This document shows positions 6,404 to 13,697 of a stretch of DNA of 14,557 nucleotides, in pieces. The notes under the pieces are model-generated. The model was not told where the DNA came from. It worked only from the letters and a program-made list of their open reading frames with translations, and ran no database searches. Positions within the stretch are counted from its first letter, which is position 1, and every line of letters starts with the position of its first letter. The position numbers and the translations under genes were made by a program. Source of the DNA: Pseudomonadota bacterium (GTDB lineage: Bacteria > Pseudomonadota > Gammaproteobacteria > Burkholderiales > Burkholderiaceae_B); NCBI GenBank assembly GCA_023432075.1, contig JAEYVD010000152.1:1-14557 (forward strand), given 5' to 3'.

Positions 6404-7081
6404 ATGATCGACAAGATATCTCCCTCTCTGCAAGAGGCGGTCAGCGTGATCGGCGACGGCGCCACCGTGATGGTGGCCGGTTTCGGCGACTCGGGCCTGC
6501 CTTGCGCGCTGCTGCACGCGTTGAAGGACGCGGGCCCGCGCGATCTCACCATCGTGAGCAACAACGCGGGCACCGGCGACTACGGGCTGGCGGCGCTGCT
6601 GTCCGCGGGCCTCGTGCGCAAGGTGATCTGCTCGTATCCCAAGTCCTCGGGGTCCGACGTGTTCACCGCCCTGTACCGCGCGGGCAAGGTCGAACTGGAA
6701 GTCGTGCCGCAAGGCACGCTGCTGGAACGCATCCGCGCCGCGGGGGCAGGACTGGGCCCCTTTTTCACGCCGACTTCCTACGGCACGCCGGTGGCCGACG
6801 GCAAGGAGCAGCGCGTCTATGAAGGCAAGGGCTATGTGCTGGAGAACCCGTTGCCCGCCGACTTTGCGCTGCTCAAGGGCGACCGGGCCGACCGCTGGGG
6901 CAACCTGACCTACCGCCTGGCCGCGCGTGGCTTCGGGCCGGTGATGGCCATGGCCGCGCGTCACGCCATCGCCGAGGTCAACCAGATCGTGCCGCTGGGT
7001 GAGTTGGCGGCCGACGCCGTGCACACGCCCGGCATCTTTGTTCAAAGCGTCGTCCGCCTGGAGGCCCGCCATGACGGTTAA
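6404..7081 (+). CDS. 3-oxoacid CoA-transferase, subunit A (family I)
   Basis: A 225-residue alpha subunit of a family I CoA-transferase (PcaI/ScoA/AtoD-like), which with subunit B moves CoA from a donor such as succinyl-CoA to a carboxylic acid. Family landmarks are VAGFGDSGLP (residues 24-33), SNNAGTGDYGLAALL (52-66), EVVPQGTLLERIRA and a glycine-rich FTPTSYGTPVADGK. The length is about that of typical alpha subunits. The start is not firmly set: ATG at 6404 gives the usual MIDK opening, but no good ribosome site precedes it, and an in-frame GTG lies two codons upstream at 6398. It follows the thiolase-like gene after a 55-bp gap and overlaps subunit B by 11 bases. PcaI is possible, but the missing pcaC and pcaD make the substrate uncertain. 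Confidence 0.92.
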   Translation: MIDKISPSLQEAVSVIGDGATVMVAGFGDSGLPCALLHALKDAGPRDLTIVSNNAGTGDYGLAALLSAGLVRKVICSYPKSSGSDVFTALYRAGKVELEVVPQGTLLERIRAAGAGLGPFFTPTSYGTPVADGKEQRVYEGKGYVLENPLPADFALLKGDRADRWGNLTYRLAARGFGPVMAMAARHAIAEVNQIVPLGELAADAVHTPGIFVQSVVRLEARHDG

Positions 7082-7742
7082 ACCCCTCACCCGCCAGCGC
7101 GTGGCGCAGCTCGTTGCCGACGACATCCCCGACGGCAGCTACGTCAACGTCGGCATCGGCATTCCGACGCTGGTGGCGGGCTGCATCGCGCCCGACAAGG
7201 AAATCATCCTGCACAGCGAGAACGGCATTCTGGGACTGCGCGGCTTGCGCGACGGCGAAACGCCGGACCCGGACCTCATCAACGCCAGCAAGGTGTCGGT
7301 GCAGTTGCTGCCCGGATCCTCGATCTGCGATCAGGCCACGTCGTTCGCGATGATGCGCGGCGGCCACCTGGACCTGACCATTCTTGGCGGCTTTCAGGTG
7401 GCGCCCAACGGCGATCTGGCAAGTTGGTCGCTTGGCCTGCCTGGCGACGTGCCCGGCATCGGCGGTGCGATGGATCTGGTGGCCGGCGCGCGCCGGGTGG
7501 CAGTTGCCATGCAGCACTGCGATCGCGATGGCAATTCCAAGCTGGTCAGCGCCTGCACGCTGCCGCTGACCGGTCGCGGCGTGGCTGACGTGATCTACAC
7601 GGACCTCGCGGTGATCGACATCGACGCGGCGCGCGGCTTTGTCGTGCGCCGGATGTTGCGCGGCCTGACGCGCGAGGCGTTGCAGGCCGCGACCGCCGCG
7701 CCGCTGGCCTACGCCGACGACATCACGTTTATTGAACCCTGA
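7071..7742 (+). CDS. 3-oxoacid CoA-transferase, subunit B (family I)
   Basis: A 223-residue beta subunit (PcaJ/ScoB/AtoA-like). It carries the catalytic glutamate in the SENGILG motif (Glu50), the preceding GIGIPTLVAG (residues 28-37), the phrase GGHLDLTILGGFQV and the late GRGVADVIYTDLAVID. In this family Glu50 forms the enzyme-CoA thioester. I chose the ATG at 7071 rather than an in-frame upstream Met at 6999 because GGAGG sits six bases before it and the protein then starts at the normal family position. It overlaps the end of subunit A, as expected for a heteromeric pair made in equal amounts. The substrate is not evident from sequence. Confidence 0.94.
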   Translation: MTVKPLTRQRVAQLVADDIPDGSYVNVGIGIPTLVAGCIAPDKEIILHSENGILGLRGLRDGETPDPDLINASKVSVQLLPGSSICDQATSFAMMRGGHLDLTILGGFQVAPNGDLASWSLGLPGDVPGIGGAMDLVAGARRVAVAMQHCDRDGNSKLVSACTLPLTGRGVADVIYTDLAVIDIDAARGFVVRRMLRGLTREALQAATAAPLAYADDITFIEP

Positions 7743-7781
7743 CGCGCACCACGCGCAATAAAAACGAGTGAAGGAGACATC

Positions 7782-8762
7782 ATGACCCTGTTGCACAAGA
7801 TCAAGAAAGGCGGCGCCCTGACCGCCATGACGCTGGGCCTGGCCGCCCTGTCGGCCACGGCGCTCGCCGACTACCCCGAACGTCCCATCCAGCTCATCGT
7901 GGGCTATCCGCCCGGCGGGTCGGCCGACGTCGTCGCGCGTCCGCTGGCGGTCATGCTGGGCAAGAAGCTGGGCGTGCCGGTGGTGGTGGAGAACCGTCCC
8001 GGCGCCGGCTCCAGCATCGGCACGCAGGTGGTGGCGCGCGCCAATCCGGACGGCTACACGGTCGGCCTGGTGCTGGCGGCGCACGCCATCAATCCCAGTC
8101 TGTACAAGAGCCTGCCGTACAACACCGAGAAGGATTTTGCGCCGGTGGGCAAGATCGCCGATCTGCCGCTGGCGCTCTATGTCAATTCGCAGTTCCCGGC
8201 CAAGACGGTGGGCGAGCTGATCGCGTATGCCAAGGCCAATCCGGGCAAGGTGACGCTGGCTTCTTCCGGCAACGGCAACACCACGCATCTGGCCATCGAG
8301 CTCTTTGCGACCAGCGCCGGTATCGACATTTTGCACGTGCCCTACAAGGGCGGCGGACCGGCCCAGACGGCCGCGTTGGGCGGCGAAGTCTCCGGCCTGT
8401 TTGATGGCCCGCACTCGCTGAACATGGTGCAAAGCGGCCGCGTGCGCGTGCTGGGCTTTGCCAGCAAGGACCGCCTGGCGCTTGCGCCGGAGGTGCCGAC
8501 CATCGCCGAAGCCGGTCTGCCCGGATTCCAGGTGTCGGGCTGGTACGGCCTGGTGGCGCCGGCCGGCACGCCCCAGCCGGTGATCGACAAGCTGAACAGC
8601 GCGCTGAACGAGGTGCTCAAGGGACCTGACTTCCCCAAGACGGTCGAGCCGCTGGGCTACATCGTGACGCCGTCCACGCCGGCCGAGTTCGGCGCCTTTG
8701 TCACTGACGAGTCGGCGCGGTGGAAGAAGGTCATCCAAGAAGCGAATATCAAACTGGACTGA
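7782..8762 (+). CDS. Bug/TctC-family extracytoplasmic solute-binding protein
   Basis: A 326-residue periplasmic binding protein. The N-terminal signal peptide has lysines, a hydrophobic core and a cleavage site after ATALA (residue 29). The mature part starts DYPERPIQLIVGYPPGGSAD, the hallmark of the Bug family, and continues with ENRPGAGSSIGTQ, VPYKGGGPAQTAALGGEV and PTIAEAGLPGF. Bug proteins bind carboxylates, aromatic acids or amides and either feed a tripartite tricarboxylate transporter or signal to other systems. No TctA or TctB membrane partner is encoded here, so this one would need to work with a transporter elsewhere. AAGGAG lies five bases before the ATG. It sits in the middle of the catabolic operon, which implies that it recognises the pathway substrate. 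Confidence 0.95.
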   Translation: MTLLHKIKKGGALTAMTLGLAALSATALADYPERPIQLIVGYPPGGSADVVARPLAVMLGKKLGVPVVVENRPGAGSSIGTQVVARANPDGYTVGLVLAAHAINPSLYKSLPYNTEKDFAPVGKIADLPLALYVNSQFPAKTVGELIAYAKANPGKVTLASSGNGNTTHLAIELFATSAGIDILHVPYKGGGPAQTAALGGEVSGLFDGPHSLNMVQSGRVRVLGFASKDRLALAPEVPTIAEAGLPGFQVSGWYGLVAPAGTPQPVIDKLNSALNEVLKGPDFPKTVEPLGYIVTPSTPAEFGAFVTDESARWKKVIQEANIKLD

Positions 8763-8772
8763 GGCAAGGCAT

Positions 8773-10332
8773 ATGAGCAGCGATTCGACCGCCGGTCTTC
8801 CCGACCTGGCCCGTCCCGGCGTGATCGTGGGGGTGGTGGGCGCGGGCCTGATGGGGCGCGGCATCGCGCAGGTGGCGGCGCAGGCAGGGTATGTGGTGCG
8901 CCTGCACGATACGCGGGCGGGCGCCGCCAGCGACGCGCGGCAGGATATCCTGGCGACGCTTGCGACGCTGGCCGCCCGCGGCAAGATCCCGCCCGATCAG
9001 GCGCAAGGCGCCGACACCCGCCTGATCGCCGCGGGGGCGCTGCGGGACCTGCACGACTGCGAACTGGTGATCGAAGCCATTGTCGAGTCGCTGCCCGCCA
9101 AGCAGGCGCTGTTCCGCGAGCTGGAGGCGGTCGTCTCGCCGCAGTGCGTGCTGGCCACCAACACGTCGTCGCTGCTGGTCACCGAGGTGGCCAGCGCGTG
9201 CGCGGCGCCGCAGCGTGTGGGCGGCCTGCACTTTTTCAGCCCCGTTCCGCGGATGAAGCTGGCCGAAGTCATTCCGGGGTTGCGCAGCGCGCCGGGCCTG
9301 GCCGAGGTGCTGGCGGCGTTCACGCGCCGCCTGGGTCACACGGCGGTGGTGGCGCGCGACACGCCGGGCTTCATTGCCAATCACGCCAGCCGGGGCTACC
9401 AACCCGAAGCCCTGCGCATTGCGGGTGAGCAGATCTGCGACGTTGCGGGCATCGATGCGATCCTGCGCGACGCGTGCGGGTTTCGCATGGGACCGTTCGA
9501 GCTCTTCGATCTGACCGGGCTGGATGTGTCGCATCCGGCGGGCGAGTCGATCTACCGGCAGTGGTTCGACGAGGCGCGGCATCAACCCTCCATCATCACG
9601 CGGCAGCGGCTGGCCGGCGGCGTGCTGGGGCGCAAGACCGGCCAGGGCTTTTACCGGTACGACGACGATGGCAAGCGCGTGGATCCAGAAACGGGCGACG
9701 CGGCCGTGGCGGTGGATCGGCGCATCCCGGTGTGGATCGCGCCGTCCGATCTGCCGTTTCGCGGCACGCTGGCGGCGCGCGTGGTGGCGGCCGGGGCCAC
9801 GCTGGAGGCCGGTGAAACGCCGTCGGACGCGGCGCTGTGCTTCGTGCTGCCCGTGGGCGAGGACGCCACGGCCGTGTGCGCTCGGCTGGGACTGGACGCG
9901 CGGCGCGTGGTCGCCGCCGATCCGCTATTCACGCTGACGCGCTACACCCTCATGTTGACGCCGGTGACGTCCGCGGCCATGCGGAACCAGGCCCGCGCGA
10001 TTCTGCAACGAGACGGGGCGGCCGTGACGTGCATCCAGGACAGTCCGGGCTTTGTCGCGCAGCGCATCGCCGCGACCATCGTCAACAACGCGTGCGCCAT
10101 GGCGCAGCAGGGCATTGCCACGCCAGAAGACATCGATCAGACGGTGATGCTGGCGCTGGGATATCCGCGCGGCCCGTTCGCGTTGGGCGATGCGCTGGGG
10201 GCGCGCACCGTCCTGCGGATTCTGGAGCAGTTGCACGCACGCTATCTGGAACCGCGGTACCGCGCGAGCGCCTGGCTGTCGCGCCGGGCCGAGCTGGGAC
10301 TGCCGTTGGGCACGGTGGCCAGCGCGCGCTGA
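8773..10332 (+). CDS. Two-domain 3-hydroxyacyl-CoA dehydrogenase (PaaH-like)
   Basis: A 519-residue NAD-dependent enzyme that oxidises a 3-hydroxyacyl-CoA to the 3-oxoacyl-CoA. The N-terminal Rossmann fold has the GxGxxG motif in VVGAGLMGRGIA; the catalytic His is His153 in GLHFFSPVP, followed by EVI with the partner Glu. Next comes PGFIANHAS and a first C-terminal domain (GFRMGPFELFDLTGLDV, LGRKTGQGFYRY). A linker then leads to a second C-terminal domain (DSPGFVAQRIAATIVNNA, ALGYPRGPFALGDALG). This arrangement and length resemble PaaH-type enzymes, which have a duplicated C-terminal domain. I chose the ATG at 8773, ten bases after the Bug stop with GAGG and AAGG upstream, over an in-frame Met at 8698 inside the Bug gene. 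It closes the operon and converges with the DUF454 gene. Confidence 0.93.
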   Translation: MSSDSTAGLPDLARPGVIVGVVGAGLMGRGIAQVAAQAGYVVRLHDTRAGAASDARQDILATLATLAARGKIPPDQAQGADTRLIAAGALRDLHDCELVIEAIVESLPAKQALFRELEAVVSPQCVLATNTSSLLVTEVASACAAPQRVGGLHFFSPVPRMKLAEVIPGLRSAPGLAEVLAAFTRRLGHTAVVARDTPGFIANHASRGYQPEALRIAGEQICDVAGIDAILRDACGFRMGPFELFDLTGLDVSHPAGESIYRQWFDEARHQPSIITRQRLAGGVLGRKTGQGFYRYDDDGKRVDPETGDAAVAVDRRIPVWIAPSDLPFRGTLAARVVAAGATLEAGETPSDAALCFVLPVGEDATAVCARLGLDARRVVAADPLFTLTRYTLMLTPVTSAAMRNQARAILQRDGAAVTCIQDSPGFVAQRIAATIVNNACAMAQQGIATPEDIDQTVMLALGYPRGPFALGDALGARTVLRILEQLHARYLEPRYRASAWLSRRAELGLPLGTVASAR

Positions 10333-10354
10333 AAGCGGCAGCGCGCGCGCTGGC
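10318..10354. terminator. GC-rich hairpin between the convergent dehydrogenase and DUF454 genes
   Basis: GCCAGCGCGCGC (10318-10329) pairs with GCGCGCGCTGGC (10343-10354) over 12 bp; a shifted pairing of CAGCGC repeats gives a tighter loop. It contains the dehydrogenase stop codon and fills the 28-bp gap to the opposing gene. There is no T-run, so it is a likely but atypical two-way 3' boundary. Confidence 0.5.
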
Positions 10355-10360
10355 GCGGCG

Positions 10361-10789
10361 TCAGGAACGTTGCGCGTCGCGCAGCACGGGTGCGGGTTCG
10401 CCGCGCCGATCGCGCGTCGGCTCGGGCCGCTGCCAGATCCACGCCAGCACCGCCACCATCGTCAGGCACAGCGGCCAGACGACCCACGGATGGGGAATGG
10501 TGCGGGTCATCACGACCATGCAGACCGTCATCGACACCGTGGCCATGATCTTGGCGCGGCGCGTGACCCTGCGGCCGTTGTGCCAGTTGTGCAGCATCGG
10601 GCCGAACCAGCGATGCTCGTGCAGCCAACGGTGCAGGCGCGGCGAGCTGCGCGCGGCGGCCCAGGAAGCCAGAAGCACAAACTCGGTGCTGGGCAGGCCG
10701 GGGATGAACACGCCGGCGACGGCGAGCGCGATGCTCACGAACGCCAACGCCAGGTACAGCGCCCGCACCCACGGTTTGCGAGGCGTCAT
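10361..10789 (-). CDS. DUF454/YbaN-family small inner-membrane protein
   Basis: A 142-residue membrane protein. An N-terminal hydrophobic segment (residues about 8-30) runs into the family signature region GVFIPGLPSTEFVLLA. A basic, aromatic stretch follows (SPRLHRWLHEHRWFGPMLHNW), then two more hydrophobic segments (about 82-95 and 100-118). This matches the DUF454 family in order and size; its molecular role is not established. It begins by ATGA overlap with the end of the heme oxygenase gene (10786-10789), so the two are translated together. A link to heme or iron metabolism is therefore plausible by context. The C-terminal tail, rich in Arg, Pro and Glu, is probably cytoplasmic. Confidence 0.88.
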   Translation of the reverse strand: MTPRKPWVRALYLALAFVSIALAVAGVFIPGLPSTEFVLLASWAAARSSPRLHRWLHEHRWFGPMLHNWHNGRRVTRRAKIMATVSMTVCMVVMTRTIPHPWVVWPLCLTMVAVLAWIWQRPEPTRDRRGEPAPVLRDAQRS

Positions 10790-11379
10790 GCGCCGAGTTC
10801 GAAATGGCGCTCGAGCAGTGCGCCGAAGCGATCATAGGCGGCGTTGGCGCCGGCAATGACGGCGTCATGCGTGGCGGGGTCGAGCGTGTCGCTGTCCAGC
10901 GAGGCGACGAAGCGGCGCCACACGGTGGCGCGGCCGTCCGGATAGGCGGCAAGGTTGCGCGCGCCGAAGTCGGCGGACAGGTCCAGGTCCGCCTGTGCCT
11001 GCTTGAACAGGAACGCGGCGCCCAGCGTCGAACCTTCGGACACGTACAGCCAACCCAACGCCTCGGGCATGGTCACGCCGATGCTGGCGATGCCGTCTTC
11101 GGGGGCGGGCGTGCCCAAGTCGCGCAGGTCGGCAAGCGAGGCGTCTTCGCGGCCACGCGCTTGCAGGTCCGGCACGGCCTGCTTGACGGCGTCGTCCTGG
11201 AACAGGTATTCGACGTCGCGCTGGAAGAGGTATTGCGCGGCGACGAAGCGGGCGTACGCATCGCGGCTGGCGAACGGCGCGCCGCGCTCCATGAGCTGGT
11301 GCATGCGCTCGTGCTGGTCCGCCGTTTCATGCTTCAGGCGCTGCGACAGCGAGGGACGTTCGAGGGTTTCGGTGGTCAT
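10786..11379 (-). CDS. Heme oxygenase (biliverdin-producing)
   Basis: A 197-residue, mostly helical cytosolic enzyme that opens heme to biliverdin, carbon monoxide and free iron. The proximal helix carries LKHETADQHERM, where His23 (four residues after Thr19) is the likely heme ligand. The distal helix has the family phrase LGWLYVSEGSTLGAAFL (residues 108-124), whose glycines allow the heme to fit. The length fits bacterial heme oxygenases of the HemO/PigA class. The start at 11379 has only a weak ribosome site. The gene is first in a two-gene unit with DUF454, and a Fur-box-like sequence lies 47-65 bases upstream, implying induction under iron limitation. No heme uptake genes are present in the window, so the heme source is unclear. 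Confidence 0.93.
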   Translation of the reverse strand: MTTETLERPSLSQRLKHETADQHERMHQLMERGAPFASRDAYARFVAAQYLFQRDVEYLFQDDAVKQAVPDLQARGREDASLADLRDLGTPAPEDGIASIGVTMPEALGWLYVSEGSTLGAAFLFKQAQADLDLSADFGARNLAAYPDGRATVWRRFVASLDSDTLDPATHDAVIAGANAAYDRFGALLERHFELGA

Positions 11380-11425
11380 CGTCGGTGTGAAGGGATGGGG
11401 TGAAGGCGATCCATCGGTGATGGAT

Positions 11426-11444
11426 GATGATGAGTCTTATTATT
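11426..11444 (-). promoter_or_regulatory. Fur-box-like operator upstream of heme oxygenase
   Basis: On the minus strand the 19-base sequence AATAATAAGACTCATCATC matches the classical Fur consensus GATAATGATAATCATTATC at 14 of 19 positions by my count. It stands in a short AT-rich stretch of otherwise GC-rich DNA, 47-65 bases before the heme oxygenase ATG, and includes a TAATAA that could serve as the -10 box. Confidence 0.65.
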
Positions 11445-11462
11445 TCCCAGCGATTGCCGAAT

Positions 11463-11506
11463 GACACGTTAAAGATGCTTAAGAAACGTGTCGCACGAAA
11501 CGTGTC
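11463..11506. repeat. Triple AACGTGTC half-site cluster upstream of heme oxygenase
   Basis: GACACGTT at 11463-11470 is inverted relative to AACGTGTC at 11485-11492 (14-bp spacer), and a second AACGTGTC follows at 11499-11506. The two direct copies share nine bases (AAACGTGTC) and are 14 bp apart. The cluster lies between the end of the M50 protease gene and the Fur-box-like site, 84-127 bases upstream of the heme oxygenase start. It looks like a second activator or repressor site. A role in the 3' end of the protease mRNA is possible but there is no T-run. Confidence 0.5.
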
Positions 11507-11522
11507 CTTCCCGGCGCGTCGT

Positions 11523-13697
11523 TCAGAAGCCGGTCTCGCGCACCAGCAGCGCCGCGCAGCGGCGCCACGCGCGCAGCAGCAGGCTTTCGGGCTCGCCTTC
11601 GATGACGGCGGTGCCGCGCAGGGCTTGCAGACGTGGCAGGGCCGCGCCGGACCCATCGGCGGGACGCAGGATCACGCGATAGACCGCGCGTTCCGGCACG
11701 AGGCCCTGTGAATCGGGGTCGGGCCGGGATTCGCCGCGCGGGGCCTGCATCGCGGCCACGGCGCCGCCATGCGTGGAGCTCAACTCGGGCGCGGCGGCCA
11801 GACGGCGCGTGGCGGTGGCCGCGATATCCGACACCACCAGCGCGACAGCGGCCTCGCCCGGGTCCTCGGCCAGAAAGCGCGCAAGACCGCCCGTCCGCAG
11901 CCGATGCAAGTCGTCTTCGGACGCATAGGCCTGCACGACCGCCTGCGACGGATCCGCCAGCGACGCCAGCCATTCGCCTTCGGCAATCCATTCCCCCGCC
12001 GCGAGCGGTTCGGCCAGTTCCGCCACAACGCCGTCGAACGGCGCGCGGATCGTGAGCTGCTCGCGTTGGCGCGCAAGCACCTCAAGGCGCTCGCGCGCGG
12101 CCTGCAGTTCGCCGGCGGCCACCGGCACCGAGGCCGCGGTGTCGCGCGTCATCGCCTGGAATGACTGCTGCCATTGCAGCACCTGGATGCGGCGCGTCAG
12201 CGATTCGATCTCGTGTGTCATGTCCGGCGCGTCCAGCACGAACAGCGTTGCGCCCGCGCTGACGGCCTGACCGGCCTGAACGCCGATGTGCTGGATGCGG
12301 GCGCCGGCGGGCGCGACGATGCGGGCCTGTTGCGCGGCATGCATCAGCGCGGGCGCTTCCACGCGCGTGCGCCAAGGCACCACGGCGGCCAGCACGCCGA
12401 TGAGCGCGACGGTGGCCGTGACCCGGCTGCGCCGGTTCCATCCGCCGCCAGGACGTTGGGTAAGCCGCTCGCGCCAGGCGCGCAGTTCGGTAAAGATCGG
12501 CCGCAGGACGAGCGCCACGATCTCGATGGCGAACAGCACGATCCCCAACACTTTGAAAGCCATGTGATACACCAGCAGGGCGATGCCCAGGAACAGAAAG
12601 AAGCGGTAGATCCACACGCAGAATGCGTAGGCGATGAGTGTGCGCTCGCGCCAGGGCGCGAAGAGTTCTGGGCGCTCTTCGCCCAGCCCGAACAGCCATT
12701 CGCGCAGCCGCCACCGCGCCAGCGCAAAGGAACGATGCTGCAAGTTGGGCACGTTCAGCGCATCGGTCAGCAGGAAGTAACCGTCAAAGCGCATCAGCGG
12801 ATTGAGATTGACGGCCAGGGTCAAGAGCCAGGTCGTCGTCGCCAGCGTGAAGGCGGCGCTGCGCAGCAAGCCATCGGGCAGAAAGCTCCAGGCCAGCGTG
12901 GCCCAAGCCGCCAGCGCGGTTTCGGCCAGCATGCCCGCAGCGCCGATCGACATGCGCTTTCTGCGGCTGGAGAGCCGCCAGGCGCCTGAACTGTCGGTGT
13001 ACAAGACCGGCCACATCACCATGAACGCCACGCCCATGGTCGCCACGCGGCAGCCGTGGTGCTTGGCGGCGTAAGCGTGGCCAAGTTCGTGCAGAACCTT
13101 GGCCGCGCCCAGCGTGACGGCGGCGGCCAATGCCCCTTCCAGCGTGAAGAAGTGCAGGAAGGTGTGGAGGAACTGGTCCCATTGGCGCGCCGCGAGAAAC
13201 AGGCCGAGTACGCCGGCGGTCACCGTCAGCCAAAGAAATGCGCGCGACAGGAAGAGGCGTCGCACCGTGGGCAGCGTGCGCGTGAGAAACGCGTCGGGCC
13301 GCACCAGCGGAACGCGGAAGAACAGGTATTGGTGAATCAGGCTCTTTACCCAGTGGCTGCTGCGGCGCGCGTCGGCCTCCTTGGCGTAACGCGCAATCGC
13401 GTCGGGGCCGCGCAGCTGCACGAGGCTGTTGGCCTGCAGAAACTTGGCAAAGTCCTCGACGTCTTCCGGGCTGAGGTCCAGCGTGGTGTCGCCGGCCGCG
13501 CCCTGCGCGATGGCCTGGGCGCTGCCCAGCCGCCAGCGCGCCAGCATTTCGGCTTCGGCCCAACCGATCTGAAAGAACAGGCCGCGGCCCGGATCCTCCA
13601 GTGTCCACGCGGGCGAGCCGTCGTGGTTGGGCGGCGCGCGATGCAGCAGCAGCTCTTCGCGCAGCGCCGGCAGCGTGCCGCTCACAGTCCCAACCAT
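11523..13697 (-). CDS. Membrane M50 zinc metalloprotease fused to a HlyD-like adaptor module
   Basis: A 724-residue multidomain membrane protein. Residues about 25-110 resemble a PqqD/RRE-type winged helix (WTLEDPGRGLFFQIG, then a helical part). Residues 145-400 hold several membrane segments and the site-2-protease motifs: HELGH (203-207), with the third zinc ligand likely Asp305 in NLNPLMRFDGYF. One more membrane segment (425-442) leads to a periplasmic HlyD-like part: first lipoyl half IVAPAGARIQHIGVQAGQ (459-476), coiled coil (495-548), second half IRAPFDGVVAEL (550-561) and a beta-barrel. It fits the 'putative peptide zinc metalloprotease' class. Start choice: ATG at 13697 overlaps the HlyD gene by 16 bases; GTG at 13685 gives a GTGA overlap and is a fair alternative. 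The substrate is unknown. Confidence 0.88.
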   Translation of the reverse strand: MVGTVSGTLPALREELLLHRAPPNHDGSPAWTLEDPGRGLFFQIGWAEAEMLARWRLGSAQAIAQGAAGDTTLDLSPEDVEDFAKFLQANSLVQLRGPDAIARYAKEADARRSSHWVKSLIHQYLFFRVPLVRPDAFLTRTLPTVRRLFLSRAFLWLTVTAGVLGLFLAARQWDQFLHTFLHFFTLEGALAAAVTLGAAKVLHELGHAYAAKHHGCRVATMGVAFMVMWPVLYTDSSGAWRLSSRRKRMSIGAAGMLAETALAAWATLAWSFLPDGLLRSAAFTLATTTWLLTLAVNLNPLMRFDGYFLLTDALNVPNLQHRSFALARWRLREWLFGLGEERPELFAPWRERTLIAYAFCVWIYRFFLFLGIALLVYHMAFKVLGIVLFAIEIVALVLRPIFTELRAWRERLTQRPGGGWNRRSRVTATVALIGVLAAVVPWRTRVEAPALMHAAQQARIVAPAGARIQHIGVQAGQAVSAGATLFVLDAPDMTHEIESLTRRIQVLQWQQSFQAMTRDTAASVPVAAGELQAARERLEVLARQREQLTIRAPFDGVVAELAEPLAAGEWIAEGEWLASLADPSQAVVQAYASEDDLHRLRTGGLARFLAEDPGEAAVALVVSDIAATATRRLAAAPELSSTHGGAVAAMQAPRGESRPDPDSQGLVPERAVYRVILRPADGSGAALPRLQALRGTAVIEGEPESLLLRAWRRCAALLVRETGF

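Noticed and set aside
6978..8984. 668-codon open frame on the minus strand
   Set aside because: It lies opposite the CoA-transferase subunit B, Bug and dehydrogenase genes, which have clear family motifs. Its translation is rich in Arg, His, Gln and Ala with no recognisable domain, the usual shadow of high-GC coding DNA.
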